Shown here: positions 50,129 to 59,206 of the stretch, piece by piece | Layout: every line of letters starts with the position of its first letter | How positions within the stretch are numbered: position 1 is the stretch's first letter | NCBI GenBank assembly: GCA_002370555.1 | Contig: AP014718.1 | Coordinates: forward strand, 2,542,001-2,606,000 | Origin: Arthrobacter sp. Hiyo4 | Lineage (GTDB): Bacteria > Actinomycetota > Actinomycetes > Actinomycetales > Micrococcaceae | Reading direction: 5' to 3' | DNA length: 64,000 bases | The notes under the pieces: generated by a model | Told to the model about the DNA's origin: nothing | The model's database searches: none | What the model saw: only the letters and a program-made list of their open reading frames with translations | Program-made: the position numbers and the translations under genes

Positions 50129-50995
50129 GTGAAGAACGCGCAATTCCCTGTCCAGTGGATGTGCCGGCAGCTGGGTATTCCCAGGGCCTCGTACTACCGG
50201 TGGCTGGCCGCTGTCGAGTCTCCGACGGCGACCCGGCATCGGGAGCTGACAGAGCATGTGAAGATCATGTTCGATTCTTCGGACGGAATTTTCGGGCACC
50301 GCATGGTCCATTCGAAACTTGCCGCCGCCGGCATCGAGGTATCGGTGGGGACCGTGGCGGTCATCATGGCGGAGAACGGCTGGGCCGCGAAACGGATGCG
50401 GGCGTTCAAGCGGACGACGATTCCCTCGGATCCGGACAAGGTCTTCGCGGACCTCATCGGCCGGGACTTCACCTCCGACACCCCGGGAACCCGTCTGGTC
50501 GGAGACATCACGTACCTGCGCACCGGTGAGGGCTGGCTCTACTTGGCCACCGTCATTGATCTGTGCACGCGCATGGTCGTCGGTTGGGCGATGGCTGACC
50601 ACATGCGCGCCTCGCTCACTACCGGCGCGCTGAAGATGGCCAGGGACCGCGGTTATCTGCACCCTGGAGCAATTTTCCACAGCGACAGAGGAACGCAGTA
50701 CACCTCCCGGGAAATGAGCGCCTGGTGCACGGGTAACGGCATCCGACAGTCCATGGGAGCCACCGGAGTGTGCTGGGACAATGCAGTGGCCGAATCGGCG
50801 TTCTCATCCCTGAAAAATGAGTTCTACCACCACCACAGCTTCACCACCCGCCAGGAGGCCCGGCGCGGAGTGATGAAGTACATCGAAGTGTTCTACAACC
50901 GCTGGCGACCCCACAGCAACAATGACGGCCTGCCGCCAGCCACCGCAATGGCGAACTTCAGGCCCACCAGGCAGCCGCTTCCCGCGGCTGCCTAA
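50129..50995 (+). CDS. IS3-family transposase OrfB (DDE integrase)
   Basis: 288 residues from GTG 50129; mainly made as the OrfAB fusion by -1 frameshift. HTH_21 (IMFDSSDGIFGHRMVHSKL) followed by rve core with D in GDITYLRTGEGWLYLATVIDL, D in FHSDRGTQYTS and E in NAVAESAFSSLKNEF, the D,D(35)E set. Complete and without internal stops. Confidence 0.93.
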   Translation: MKNAQFPVQWMCRQLGIPRASYYRWLAAVESPTATRHRELTEHVKIMFDSSDGIFGHRMVHSKLAAAGIEVSVGTVAVIMAENGWAAKRMRAFKRTTIPSDPDKVFADLIGRDFTSDTPGTRLVGDITYLRTGEGWLYLATVIDLCTRMVVGWAMADHMRASLTTGALKMARDRGYLHPGAIFHSDRGTQYTSREMSAWCTGNGIRQSMGATGVCWDNAVAESAFSSLKNEFYHHHSFTTRQEARRGVMKYIEVFYNRWRPHSNNDGLPPATAMANFRPTRQPLPAAA

Positions 50996-51040
50996 CCAAA
51001 AAGAAACTACGCGACTGTCTCACATCCTTGACACACCTCA

Positions 51041-53345
51041 TACAAGGCGGCGGTCGCCGCCAGCGAGCACTACAACGGCCTCCTCTTCGACGCCCTCCAC
51101 CGGCGTCTCGGCACCGACACAGACATCCGCGAACCTGCCGCCGACACCCACAATCCCACCCAGCAACTCACCGGCGTCAACGAGGTGCTGATCCGCGAAT
51201 TCTCCAACCGCGCCCGCCTCATCGATCTGGAAACCGACCGCCTCGTCGCCGAATGGACCGCAATCCACGGCACTCCCCCATCCGCCACAACCACCATCAA
51301 GCTCCGCCAACAGGCAACCCTGTCCACCCGGACCGCGAAACCGGAAACAGCCGTCCCCCTCCACCAACTCTCCGCACAGTGGCGCACCCGCGCGGCCGCC
51401 AAAGGCTTCGAACCCCGCGACGTCCTCGCCAACACCATCCGACGCTCCCGCACAGCCCCCTTCCGCACCGGTGACTTCACAGCCAACTGGATCGACGCCG
51501 TCGGCTCCCTGACCCGCGAGCGCGTCGCAGCCAAACGCGCCACGTGGAACCGGTGGAACCTTCTCGCGGAAGCCGAGCGCGTCTGCGCCGACATCCGCTG
51601 CCACACACCGGAAGACCGCAACACCATGATCGACGCCGTGGCCACCGTAGCGGAGAGCCAATCCGTACCCCTCAACGAGTACCGCTACGCCGTCCCCGTC
51701 AACGCGCAGCCCGATCTCCTCTTCGCCACTCACAGCATCTTCGACTTTCACGGCTCCCGTCTCTACACGGACGCGGGGACGCTCGCCAATGAGGACATGG
51801 TCATGGAAGCAAGGAACGACGACGGCGGGCCGGCCGTGAGCGCGGCCGTCGCCTTGGATTCACTCGCCAACTACAAACAAGGTGGTCGGCTCGAGCTGCA
51901 CAGTGACCAGCGTGCGGCGGCGGCCCAGGTTCTGCTCAACGGCAACCGTCTGGACGCCGTCGTCGGCCCGGCAGGAACCGGTAAGACGACCGCCCTCGGG
52001 CAGTCAAGGCCGCCTGGGAAGCAGAATTCGGGGCAGGCAGTGTTGTCGGGTTGGCGCCGGCGGCAGCCAGTGCCGAGGTCCTGGGACGTGAGCTGCTGAT
52101 GGCCACGGAAAACGTTGCCAAATGACTGTACGAGTCCGTCGGGCAGGGAGCTGGCAAGCGAGCTGCGCAGTTCTTCGAGGCGCAGCAGCGGCTCACCAAT
52201 CACGTGGCCGACCGAAGCCACCACTCCACACTGCTCGCGCAGAAGGCGACTCGCCTCGCTGCCGAGCAGGACAGGTGGCGGTTCCACTCGAACCAGCTGG
52301 TCGTCGTCGACGAGGCCTCCATGGTGTCCACCCTCCAGTTGTCGGCGTTGGTGCAGCAGGCCCGGGATGTCGGGGCCAAGGTTCTCTTGGTGGGCGATCC
52401 CGGACAGTTGGACGCCATTGACGCCGGTGGAGTTCTCGGGTGGCTGGACCGGCAGGGCAGGACGGTGCGGCTGAGCACGATATGGCGGTTCGAGCAGGCG
52501 TGGGAACAGGACGCATCGCTGAAACTCCGGGAAGGCGACGTCGGAGCAACAGCCGAATACGAAGCGCATCGACGGATCGACCACGGCTGCTACCTGGACA
52601 TGGTGGATCGTGCCTACTCAAATTGGCAGGGCGACATCAGTGCTGGGAGATCGTCCATCCTCATCGCGGCGGACAATGAGACCGTGGGCATGCTCAACGA
52701 GCGCGCCCAGGCTGACCGCGCAATCCAGGGTGCCGTGGACGCTGAACATAGCGTGCCGCTGAGTGACGGTTTGCGGGCCGGCAGCGGAGACACTGTCATT
52801 GCCCGCCGCAATGACCGCCACATCACGGACAGAAGCGGCGACTTCATCCGGAACGGCACAATGCTCGACGTCGTCCGTACTGGCGGCGCGACGGCTCACT
52901 CACCGCGGTTCGCCGGGACACCGGCGCGACTATCACTCTGCATCGCGCCTATGTTGAGGCGTCGGTCGAGCTGGGTTATGCGACAACGGCCCACCGTTCG
53001 CAGGGCATCACTGTGGACACCGGGCACACTGTGGTGACGCAGGGCCGGCTCACGCGCGAGCTGCTGTACGTGAGCATGACCCGAGGAAAGGTGGGAAACC
53101 GCGCCTACGTCAGCGAGAACGATCCCTTGGATGACGAGCCAATGGATCCAGCTTTGCGAGCCTCGTGGCGCCAAATCTTGGGCGAGGTCCTCGCCGCCGA
53201 AGGCGCCGAACGCACTGCCCACGAAATCCGCGAAGCAGAGCAGTCCAGAGAAGACAGCTTGGAGAACCTATCCGTTGAGTACGACTACCTCGCACAAATC
53301 GCGTCGTCGGAGGACCTGGCACAGTTCCTCGATGCTAACCCGGAT
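51041..53345 (+). pseudogene. MobF/TraA relaxase-helicase, 3' part (broken)
   Basis: Continues the relaxase after the IS3 element (KAAVAASEHYNGLLFDALHRRLG...). Then a RecD-like helicase: Walker A VVGPAGTGKTTALG, Walker B LVVVDEASMVSTLQLS, LLVGDPGQLDAIDAGG, and the UvrD C-terminal ATTAHRSQGITVDTGH with LYVSMTRGKVGNRAYV. Damaged by a TGA at 52122-52124 (family Trp after NVAK) and breaks near 52005 and 52885. Similarity stops at DANPDFSSD, about 53352, where the IS1380-related sequence begins. Confidence 0.82.
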
Positions 53346-53514
53346 TTTTCATCGGATGGCGGGCGGTGCGCCGGGGCCGGTTTTTGCCGTCCCGGCGGGC
53401 TGAATCCGATTTGGGGCGTGACTGAGAGGCCCGGGGTCGCCGCGCGGGGCGCGGGCTTCCACTGATCCCGTTGGGTGTTCTTCTTCGTGCTCGTTGGTTG
53501 GCGGGGCTGGGGTG

Positions 53515-55004
53515 TCAGGTCCGCAGCAGGAGTGCGGGGCGGTTAGCGGCTGCGGCGATCCGTCCGATGGCTTCGAGCAGCGCGGCGATGAGGGGTTTCT
53601 CCGGTGCGGCGTCGGGTAGCAGCAGGTGGGTCCGTCGGGCGCGGGTGATGAGTTTGCCGGCGGTGGCGAAGAGCCGGTAGCGCCAGCGTTTGATGTCCCA
53701 GCCCCGTGCCTTGTGGCCGTCGGGCAGCGCGGCGAGCTGGAGCCAGGAGACCAGGAGCCAGGAGCCAGGAGCCAGGAGCCAGGAGCCAGGAGACCAGGTT
53801 CGCGGACAGGACCGCGAGGTTCGCCCAAGCCTGGTCCGCGGCGAAATCGTAGAACGGGAGCTTGCCCAGGCCGGTGTTCTTCAGCGTCTTGATGCGGTTC
53901 TCGCAGCGGCCGCGGGCCCGGTGCCGGGCATCCAGGAACGGTCCGTGCCAGCGCGGGGCATTCGTCAGAAATGCTGTTACACGGTGACCGTCCATGTCGA
54001 GCAGGGTCGGTGTCGCACCCGGGTGCAGCGGCTCGGCGCGCAGAAAGACCTTCGTCCCCGGCGGGTAGTCCTGCAGCGGGATGACCTGCGTGGCGTTGAT
54101 GACCCAGGCGTCGTCGCGTTCGTTGCCGTCCTGGTCCAGGGCCGGCTGCCAGTATTTCTTGTCGTTGATCCAGTCGATCATGTGGGCCTTACCGACCGGA
54201 ACCGGGTACGAGACGGAGAACTGCACACCGCGCGAATGTAGGTACCAGAGGAACTTCCGGGACGCGCCGGCGCTGTCGGTGCGGACCAGGATCCTCTCCC
54301 CGTCCAGGTCCTCATTCTCACCGTAGAGTGCGTCGGGCAGGACCGCGATGGCGGCCTCGAAGATGCGGATGTGGTCCTCGGCGTTGTTCGCGGTCGCCCC
54401 GCCGTGGCGCAGCAGCACCGCGAGTTCCTCCCCGGTGCCTTGGCCGGAACCGTAATCGATGCTGGCGGTGAACGGGGCGAATCCGAACCCGCCCTTGTAG
54501 TTTCCGGTGGCTTGTTCCTTCTCGGAGTGCGAGGCCACCAGCGTCGCGTCGAGGTCGATGACCAGCGGGTCCGCGGCCGTCGCCTTCACCGCGGGGCTGC
54601 GGTCCCCTGCGGCTTCCCAGGCCCGCGTCCGCCCGCAGTTCCTTGGGCAGGGTCGAGAAACCGTAATCGAAAACGTCCGGGTTCTTCACGGTGCGTTCAA
54701 AGAACCGCGAGACCGTCGCGTTCGAGGGCACTTTCCCGAACACGCCTGGCTGGGAGCGCAGGATGTCCAGGTCGGATGCATACTCGCCGCCGGCGGCGAG
54801 CATCACCGCCAGCGACCCGAGCAGCCGACCGGGCCGGTGTGAGGCCATCGCGGGGACGAACTGGCCCAGCCGGTCCTCGCACAAATCCCGGAACCCGAGG
54901 GCGTCGATCAACGACGTCAGGATCCTGGCACCGGCATGGGAGACCAGCGACTGGCCGGTGAAAGAGACCGGGACGGAGGGGAAGACCTTGGTAGACTGGG
55001 GCAT
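53515..55004 (-). pseudogene. IS1380-family transposase (frame-broken)
   Basis: Starts MPQSTKVFPSVPVSFTGQSLVSHAGARILTSLIDALG, DDE core with DLDATLVASHSEKEQATGNYKGGFGFAP and RTDSAGASRKFLWYLHSRG, later RGRCENRIKTLKNTGLGKLPFYDFAADQAWANLAVLSANLVSWL. One base is missing near 54603 and a 43-bp repeat expansion at 53741-53798 shifts the last ~75 codons. Their correct reading is ALPDGHKARGWDIKRWRYRLFA, ending at TGA 53515. Terminal repeats could not be fixed with certainty. Confidence 0.82.
53741..53798. repeat. 7-bp tandem repeat (AGCCAGG) inside the IS1380 transposase
   Basis: Units: AGCCAGG, AGACCAGG, five AGCCAGG, AGACCAGG. The protein on either side (ANLVSWL / QLAALPDG) is continuous if only AGCCAGG-AGACCAGG is present, so 43 bp, not a multiple of three, has been added. 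Slipped-strand expansion explains it. Confidence 0.88.
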
Positions 55005-55069
55005 CGAAAAGGTGCTCCTTCAGGACACGGAAAATAACGGCGTAGACACCCCTATTTTCCCTTGTCAGA

Positions 55070-56992
55070 CGAATTCCAGTGATCGATGCAACACCCCCTG
55101 AAACCGGGAGTTGCAACACCCTTGGAATCACCACTGAAAGACCGTTCTTCCTTAACGGAAAAATCGCCCCAGAGGAAGAAGCCTGTTCCGTCGGGCGCGC
55201 CGGCCCTGAAGCGTCCTTATCGGCGTTACTCCGCGTCCGATCGGGCCGAATTCTTCTTGGCCTTGGAACGTCTGGGAAGCGTTCCGCGGGCCGCCGGGAA
55301 CTAGGATTCAACCCCAGTATCTGCCATGCCTGGGCGGGACCCTCCGGCAGGAAATCGGGCCAAATCTACGCCCAAGCTGAGAAGGACAAGTTCTTTGTCT
55401 TGCTGGACCGGTTGGGGAGCGTGAGCCTCGCAGCCAAGACCATGGGCATCAACGTCCAGACCTGCTTCCATTGGGCCTACAAGGCTGGCGCCGTCACCCG
55501 CAAACCCGCGCAAATCCGGTGGCCAAGCAGTCTGCCACCGCAGAGCAGAAGGACGAGTTCTTCGCCGTCCTCGCTCGTGTGGGCAGTGTCAGCCTGGCCG
55601 CCCGGGAGCTCGGTCTGGCTAGATCGCAGTGCGTGAGCTGGGCCCGTCACGCCGGAATCGGGTCCATCCACCCAGGGGTCGGGAAACGCGCCGAATTCCT
55701 GCGGTTGCGCGAAGCGGGCGTTGGCCGGATGGAAGCCGCCGCCACCGCCGGCGCGAGCCGCAAAAGCGGTTACCTGTGGGAGAACGAGCGGGATATCGCC
55801 CAGGGCCGCGCCGTTGGCTCCAACGCCCGGAAGTACCGTATAAACAGGAAGTGATTACCGCTTTCGCCGAACCATCGGCCCCTGTTACGGCACCGGAAGC
55901 CCCGCCGGAGCCACCGGCGGTGCTACCACCGCCGAGGGCTCCGGTGGCTTTGGAAGCCCTGGAGCAGGCCGTCAGCGCCCGCTTCCTGTCCCTGTCTGAG
56001 CGGGAGAAGATCGCGGACCTGCGTTCCCAAGGAACCTCCATGCAGGCGATCGGCAGGGCGCTGAGCCGCTCCGTAGGTACCATCAGCCGGGAGATCAAGC
56101 GCAACAGCCACCCGGTGCTCGGCTACCAGCCCTACGGCGCCACCGCACCGCCACGGCGGCACGGGCACGGCCCAAGGACAGTAAGCTGGCAGCAGCCGGT
56201 GGCTTGCGCGACTACGTGGCGGACAAGCTGCGCATCCGCTGGTCCCCGGAACAGATCTCGAAGCTGCTGATCAAGGACTTCCCCGATGACGAGCAGATGC
56301 GCGTGAGCCCCGAAACGATCTACCAGGCCCTCTACTTCCAGGCCCGCGGCGGACTCAAACGCGAGGTCAAAGAGGCCCTGCGCAGCGGCCGGACACGCCG
56401 CAAAAAGCAGAAAAGCCCCGAGGAACGCACCAGTCGCTTCCGGGACCCGATGATCAACATTTCCGAACGCCCCGCAGAGGTCCAGGACCGCGCGATCCCG
56501 GGCCATTGGGAGGGCGACCTCATCACCGGGGCACACAACCAATCGGCCATTGCGACTCTGGTCGAGCGCACCACCCGCTACGTGATGCTGGTGCACCTGC
56601 CGGTGGACCACACCGCCGAATCGGTCCGTGACGGCCTCATCAAGACCATGGGGACCCTGCCGGCGCACCTGCGGGGTTCCCTGACCTGGGATCAAGGCGT
56701 CGAAATGGCCAAACACAAGGCGTTCAGCATCGCCACCGACATGGACGTCTACTTCTGCGACCCGGCCAGCCCTGGCAGCGCGGATCCAACGAGAACACCA
56801 ACGGGCTCCTGCGTCAGTACTTCCCCAAAGGCACCGATCTGAACGGCTACGGCCCCGAGGACCTCGAACACGTCGCCCAGGAACTCAACGCCCGCCCACG
56901 CAAAACACTCCACTGGAAAACCCCAGCCGAGTCACTTCGTGATTTACTGATAACCAGCTGACCTCGGGTGTTGCAACGACCCTTGGAATTCG
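55070..56992 (+). mobile_element. IS30-family insertion sequence, long form
   Basis: About 1.92 kb between inverted repeats that start CGAATTCCA and share TCG-W-TGCAACACCC (left 55070-55098, right complement 56965-56992). The exact outer base and target duplication are uncertain. It sits 66 bp upstream of the IS1380 transposase start. Confidence 0.75.
55086..56962 (+). CDS. IS30-family transposase with repeated N-terminal HTH modules (frames broken)
   Basis: An N-terminal region carries three clear, plus one weak, copies of a ~35-residue motif: RAEFFLALERLGSVPRAAG, KDKFFVLLDRLGSVSLAAK, KDEFFAVLARVGSVSLAAR, and KRAEFLRLREAGVGRMEAA. Then a Pro/Ala linker, the IS30 HTH (LSLSEREKIADLRSQGTSMQAIGRALSRSVGTISREI) and the catalytic domain with PGHWEGDLITG, LTWDQGVEMAKH and SNENTNGLLRQYFPKGTD. 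At least five one-base losses (near 55300, 55510, 55850, 56165, 56775). Start uncertain, as ATG 55086 lies in the inverted repeat. Confidence 0.8.
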
Positions 56993-57324
56993 CCTCAGAG
57001 CACCTTTTCGTCTCTTAAACACACCCCTCAGCCTCACATTGATGAAAACCCCGGGCTAGGCAGGGGCTGGTTTGGGGCGTAGGCTCGCGGTGGCAGTCAC
57101 CGGCTTGCGCTGAGTGATGGCTGCCATGGTCTCACTACTGCTGTGAGCGCCGTGCCGGGCCCGGTCTCAGGCCTCTGCGGCCGGGTTCGGTCGACGGTAC
57201 GGTGCTGTACTGGTGTTCTTTGCGCCGCTCCGTGGCGTGCGGGACGGCCGACTTCTGCTCCTTCGGGGCCGGGGTGTCAATGATTATGGTCGGGGCGGTT
57301 GGCCCTGGGGGGGAAGTCAGCATC
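56993..57324. other. Spacer between IS30 and the DUF3494 gene
   Basis: 332 bp without a convincing gene. It begins with GAGCACCTTTTCG (56998-57010), an inverted copy of bases just upstream of the IS1380 transposase start (55006-55018). Part of this spacer may therefore be IS1380 or related IS sequence displaced by the IS30 insertion. The last 30 bp hold a G-rich ribosome site. Confidence 0.45.
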
Positions 57325-58412
57325 ATGGAAACCAGTCCCGTTCAGAAAAGGCATCATCCGAAGATCCGGACCACCAGGGCCGATGGTTGGCGGGCGTGGC
57401 CGCGGGAGCAGCCGCCCTGATGCTGCTGGGAGTGGCTACGGGGCTCACACCTGCGTATGCGGCCGACGCCCCGTCGGACTGGGAACCGCTGGAACGTACT
57501 CGGTGCTGGGAGGTCAGGCGGTGACCAACACCGGACCGACCACGTTGGGCGGGGACCTCGGAGTGAGCCCGGCACGGCGATCACTGGCTTCCCACCGGGC
57601 ATCGTCGGCGGCACCACCCATTCCGGGGACGCGCAGGCGGCCCAGGCCCAATCGGATCTGACCATCGCCTATGATGACGCCGCCGGACGGGCGCCGACCG
57701 CGACGGTGGCGGGGACCTGGTCGGGCAGACCCTGCTCCCGGGCGTCTACAAGTCCACCGGCACGCTGGACGTCAGCGGTGCCCTGACCCTGGACGGGCAA
57801 GGGAACCCGAACTCGGTCTTCATCTTCCAGGTCGCCTCGGCCCTGACCACCGCGTCGGCCAGCAGCATCGTGCTGACCAACAGCGCCCAGGCCTGCAACA
57901 TCTATTGGCAGGTCGGCAGCTCCGCAACGCTGGGCACCGCGTCCACCTTCAAAGGGACCATCCTGGCACTGACCTCGATTTCGGTCACCACCGGCACGAC
58001 CGTGGAGGGCCGGGCACTGGCACGCAACGGCCAGGCATCTCTGGACACCAACGTCTTCACGATGCCCGGCTGCCTCACCGCAACAGCCTCACCAACACCT
58101 ACTGCCTCGGTCACGCCCACAGCGAGCCCCAGCGCTACAGTCTCACCGGCGCCGGGCACGTCCTCTGCGCCGGCCGTTGCCGGCCCCTCAAGCGTGCCAT
58201 CCGGCACATCAACGCCAACGGGGACGGCCCTGGCCGGCACGGGAGGCTCAGGCGGGACGGGCGACATGAACCAAGGCGTGAACATCGACACCGCAGCCGG
58301 TGCCGGTCAGGGCCCGGCAATCTGATCGGCGCCTTAGCAGTCCTCACCGGGCTCGCGGCGGCCGCCGTTCTCATCCGGGAAATGGTATCGGGCGCCCGGC
58401 GGCGCAGGAATT
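57325..58412 (+). CDS. DUF3494 (ice-binding-like) secreted surface protein (frames broken)
   Basis: ATG 57325 with GGGGGGA upstream. After repair: signal peptide (GVAAGAAALMLLGVATGLTPAYAADAP), then the DUF3494 beta-solenoid (TYSVLGGQAVTNTGPTTLGG, DLGVSPGTAITGFPPG, STGTLDVSGALTLDGQGNPNSVFIFQ, ACNIYWQVGSSATLGTASTFKGTILA). This is followed by a Pro/Thr/Ser-rich stalk, LAGTG, and a C-terminal helix (LIGALAVLTGLAAAAVLI) with GARRRRN. Four or more breaks (near 57350, 57478, 57572, 57718, 58318). LAGTG plus helix plus Arg tail resembles a sortase signal, although the spacing to the helix (~35 residues) is long. Confidence 0.78.
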
Positions 58413-58421
58413 AGAGGCAAG

Positions 58422-59179
58422 ATGTCCGTGCCCGGTAAGGGGCGCGCACGTGCGCAGGAAGACAGTCGCGACGATAATGCCCGGCACGTGGGGAAGGAAA
58501 GCCGGAGCGCGCGCATAACCGCCTATCGCGGGTCTGGTAGCCGCGCTGCTGCTTCCAGGGTCCTGGTCATCACCGGCTCCGCCCTGACCGGCGCGGCACT
58601 CCTGACCGTACTCGTTCTCATGCCTCCTTCAACCCGGGCTCTCCTCCCGGATCCGGCAGTCCCGGCAGCGGTTGAACCGGCGCCGCAGTCCCCGCTGGCC
58701 GCAGGTACAGTTACGTCTTCGCCCGCCCCCTCAGCGGCGCAGGGTTCCCTCCTCTGCACATCACTTACCCGGCAGTAGGCATGGACCAGGATGTTTTGCC
58801 CCTCGCACCCGCAGAGAAGGACCCAGGGTCCATCGTTCCGCCCTCGACCCTGGACGCGTACTGGCTCACCCCCTACGGCAGCCCCGGACCAGGGTCCACG
58901 AACACGACCTACATCATCGGACACAGCTGGGAAGACCGCAGTTCGGCCTTCAACAACCTTAGCGACCAAGCCAGACAAGGAGACCAACTGAGCCTGATCA
59001 CCGCCGAAGGGACACTGACCTACACGGTGACCGCGATCACGACCGAGAACAAGGACACGCTCAAAAACAGCCGAATCTGGGCCAAGGCCCCCGGCCGGCT
59101 GGTCCTGGTCAGCTGCTACACCGTTGATCTATGGGGACAAAACATCATCATCGAAGCAAGCCCCGAAACGGAACAGTAG
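58422..59179 (+). CDS. Class E/F-like sortase (frame broken)
   Basis: 10 bp after the DUF3494 gene. Basic N-terminus, one membrane anchor (VLVITGSALTGAALLTVLVLM), a Pro-rich linker, then, after one base added near 58757, LHITYPAVGMDQDVLPLAP. The sortase core has TTYIIGHSWEDRSSAFNNLS with the catalytic His and GRLVLVSCYTVDLWGQNIIIEA with the catalytic Cys. The Arg usually found a few residues after the Cys is not obvious here (GQN). About 252 residues. It probably anchors the neighbouring DUF3494 protein. Confidence 0.75.
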
Positions 59180-59206
59180 GAACAGTATGGGACCAGCGAC
59201 GGGCTG

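Larger units (their letters stand above)
49769..51040 (+). mobile_element. Intact IS3-family insertion sequence
   Basis: 1272 bp. Terminal inverted repeats of about 25 bp: both ends read TGAGGTGT inwards, then GATGTGAGACA. A 3-bp target duplication TAC flanks it (49766-49768 and 51041-51043). Removing the element and one TAC joins the relaxase reading frame perfectly (RTLY-KAAVAASEHYNG). Carries orfA and orfB with a slippery A7. Confidence 0.93.

Noticed and set aside
52122..52124. Selenocysteine or other recoding at the TGA in the relaxase
   Set aside because: No hairpin resembling a bacterial SECIS follows and the family has Trp here; the gene is broken in several other ways.
53741..53798. 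CRISPR-like array
   Set aside because: Units are 7-8 bp, contiguous and without spacers; there are no cas genes. It is a simple tandem repeat inside a transposase. No CRISPR array was seen anywhere in the window.
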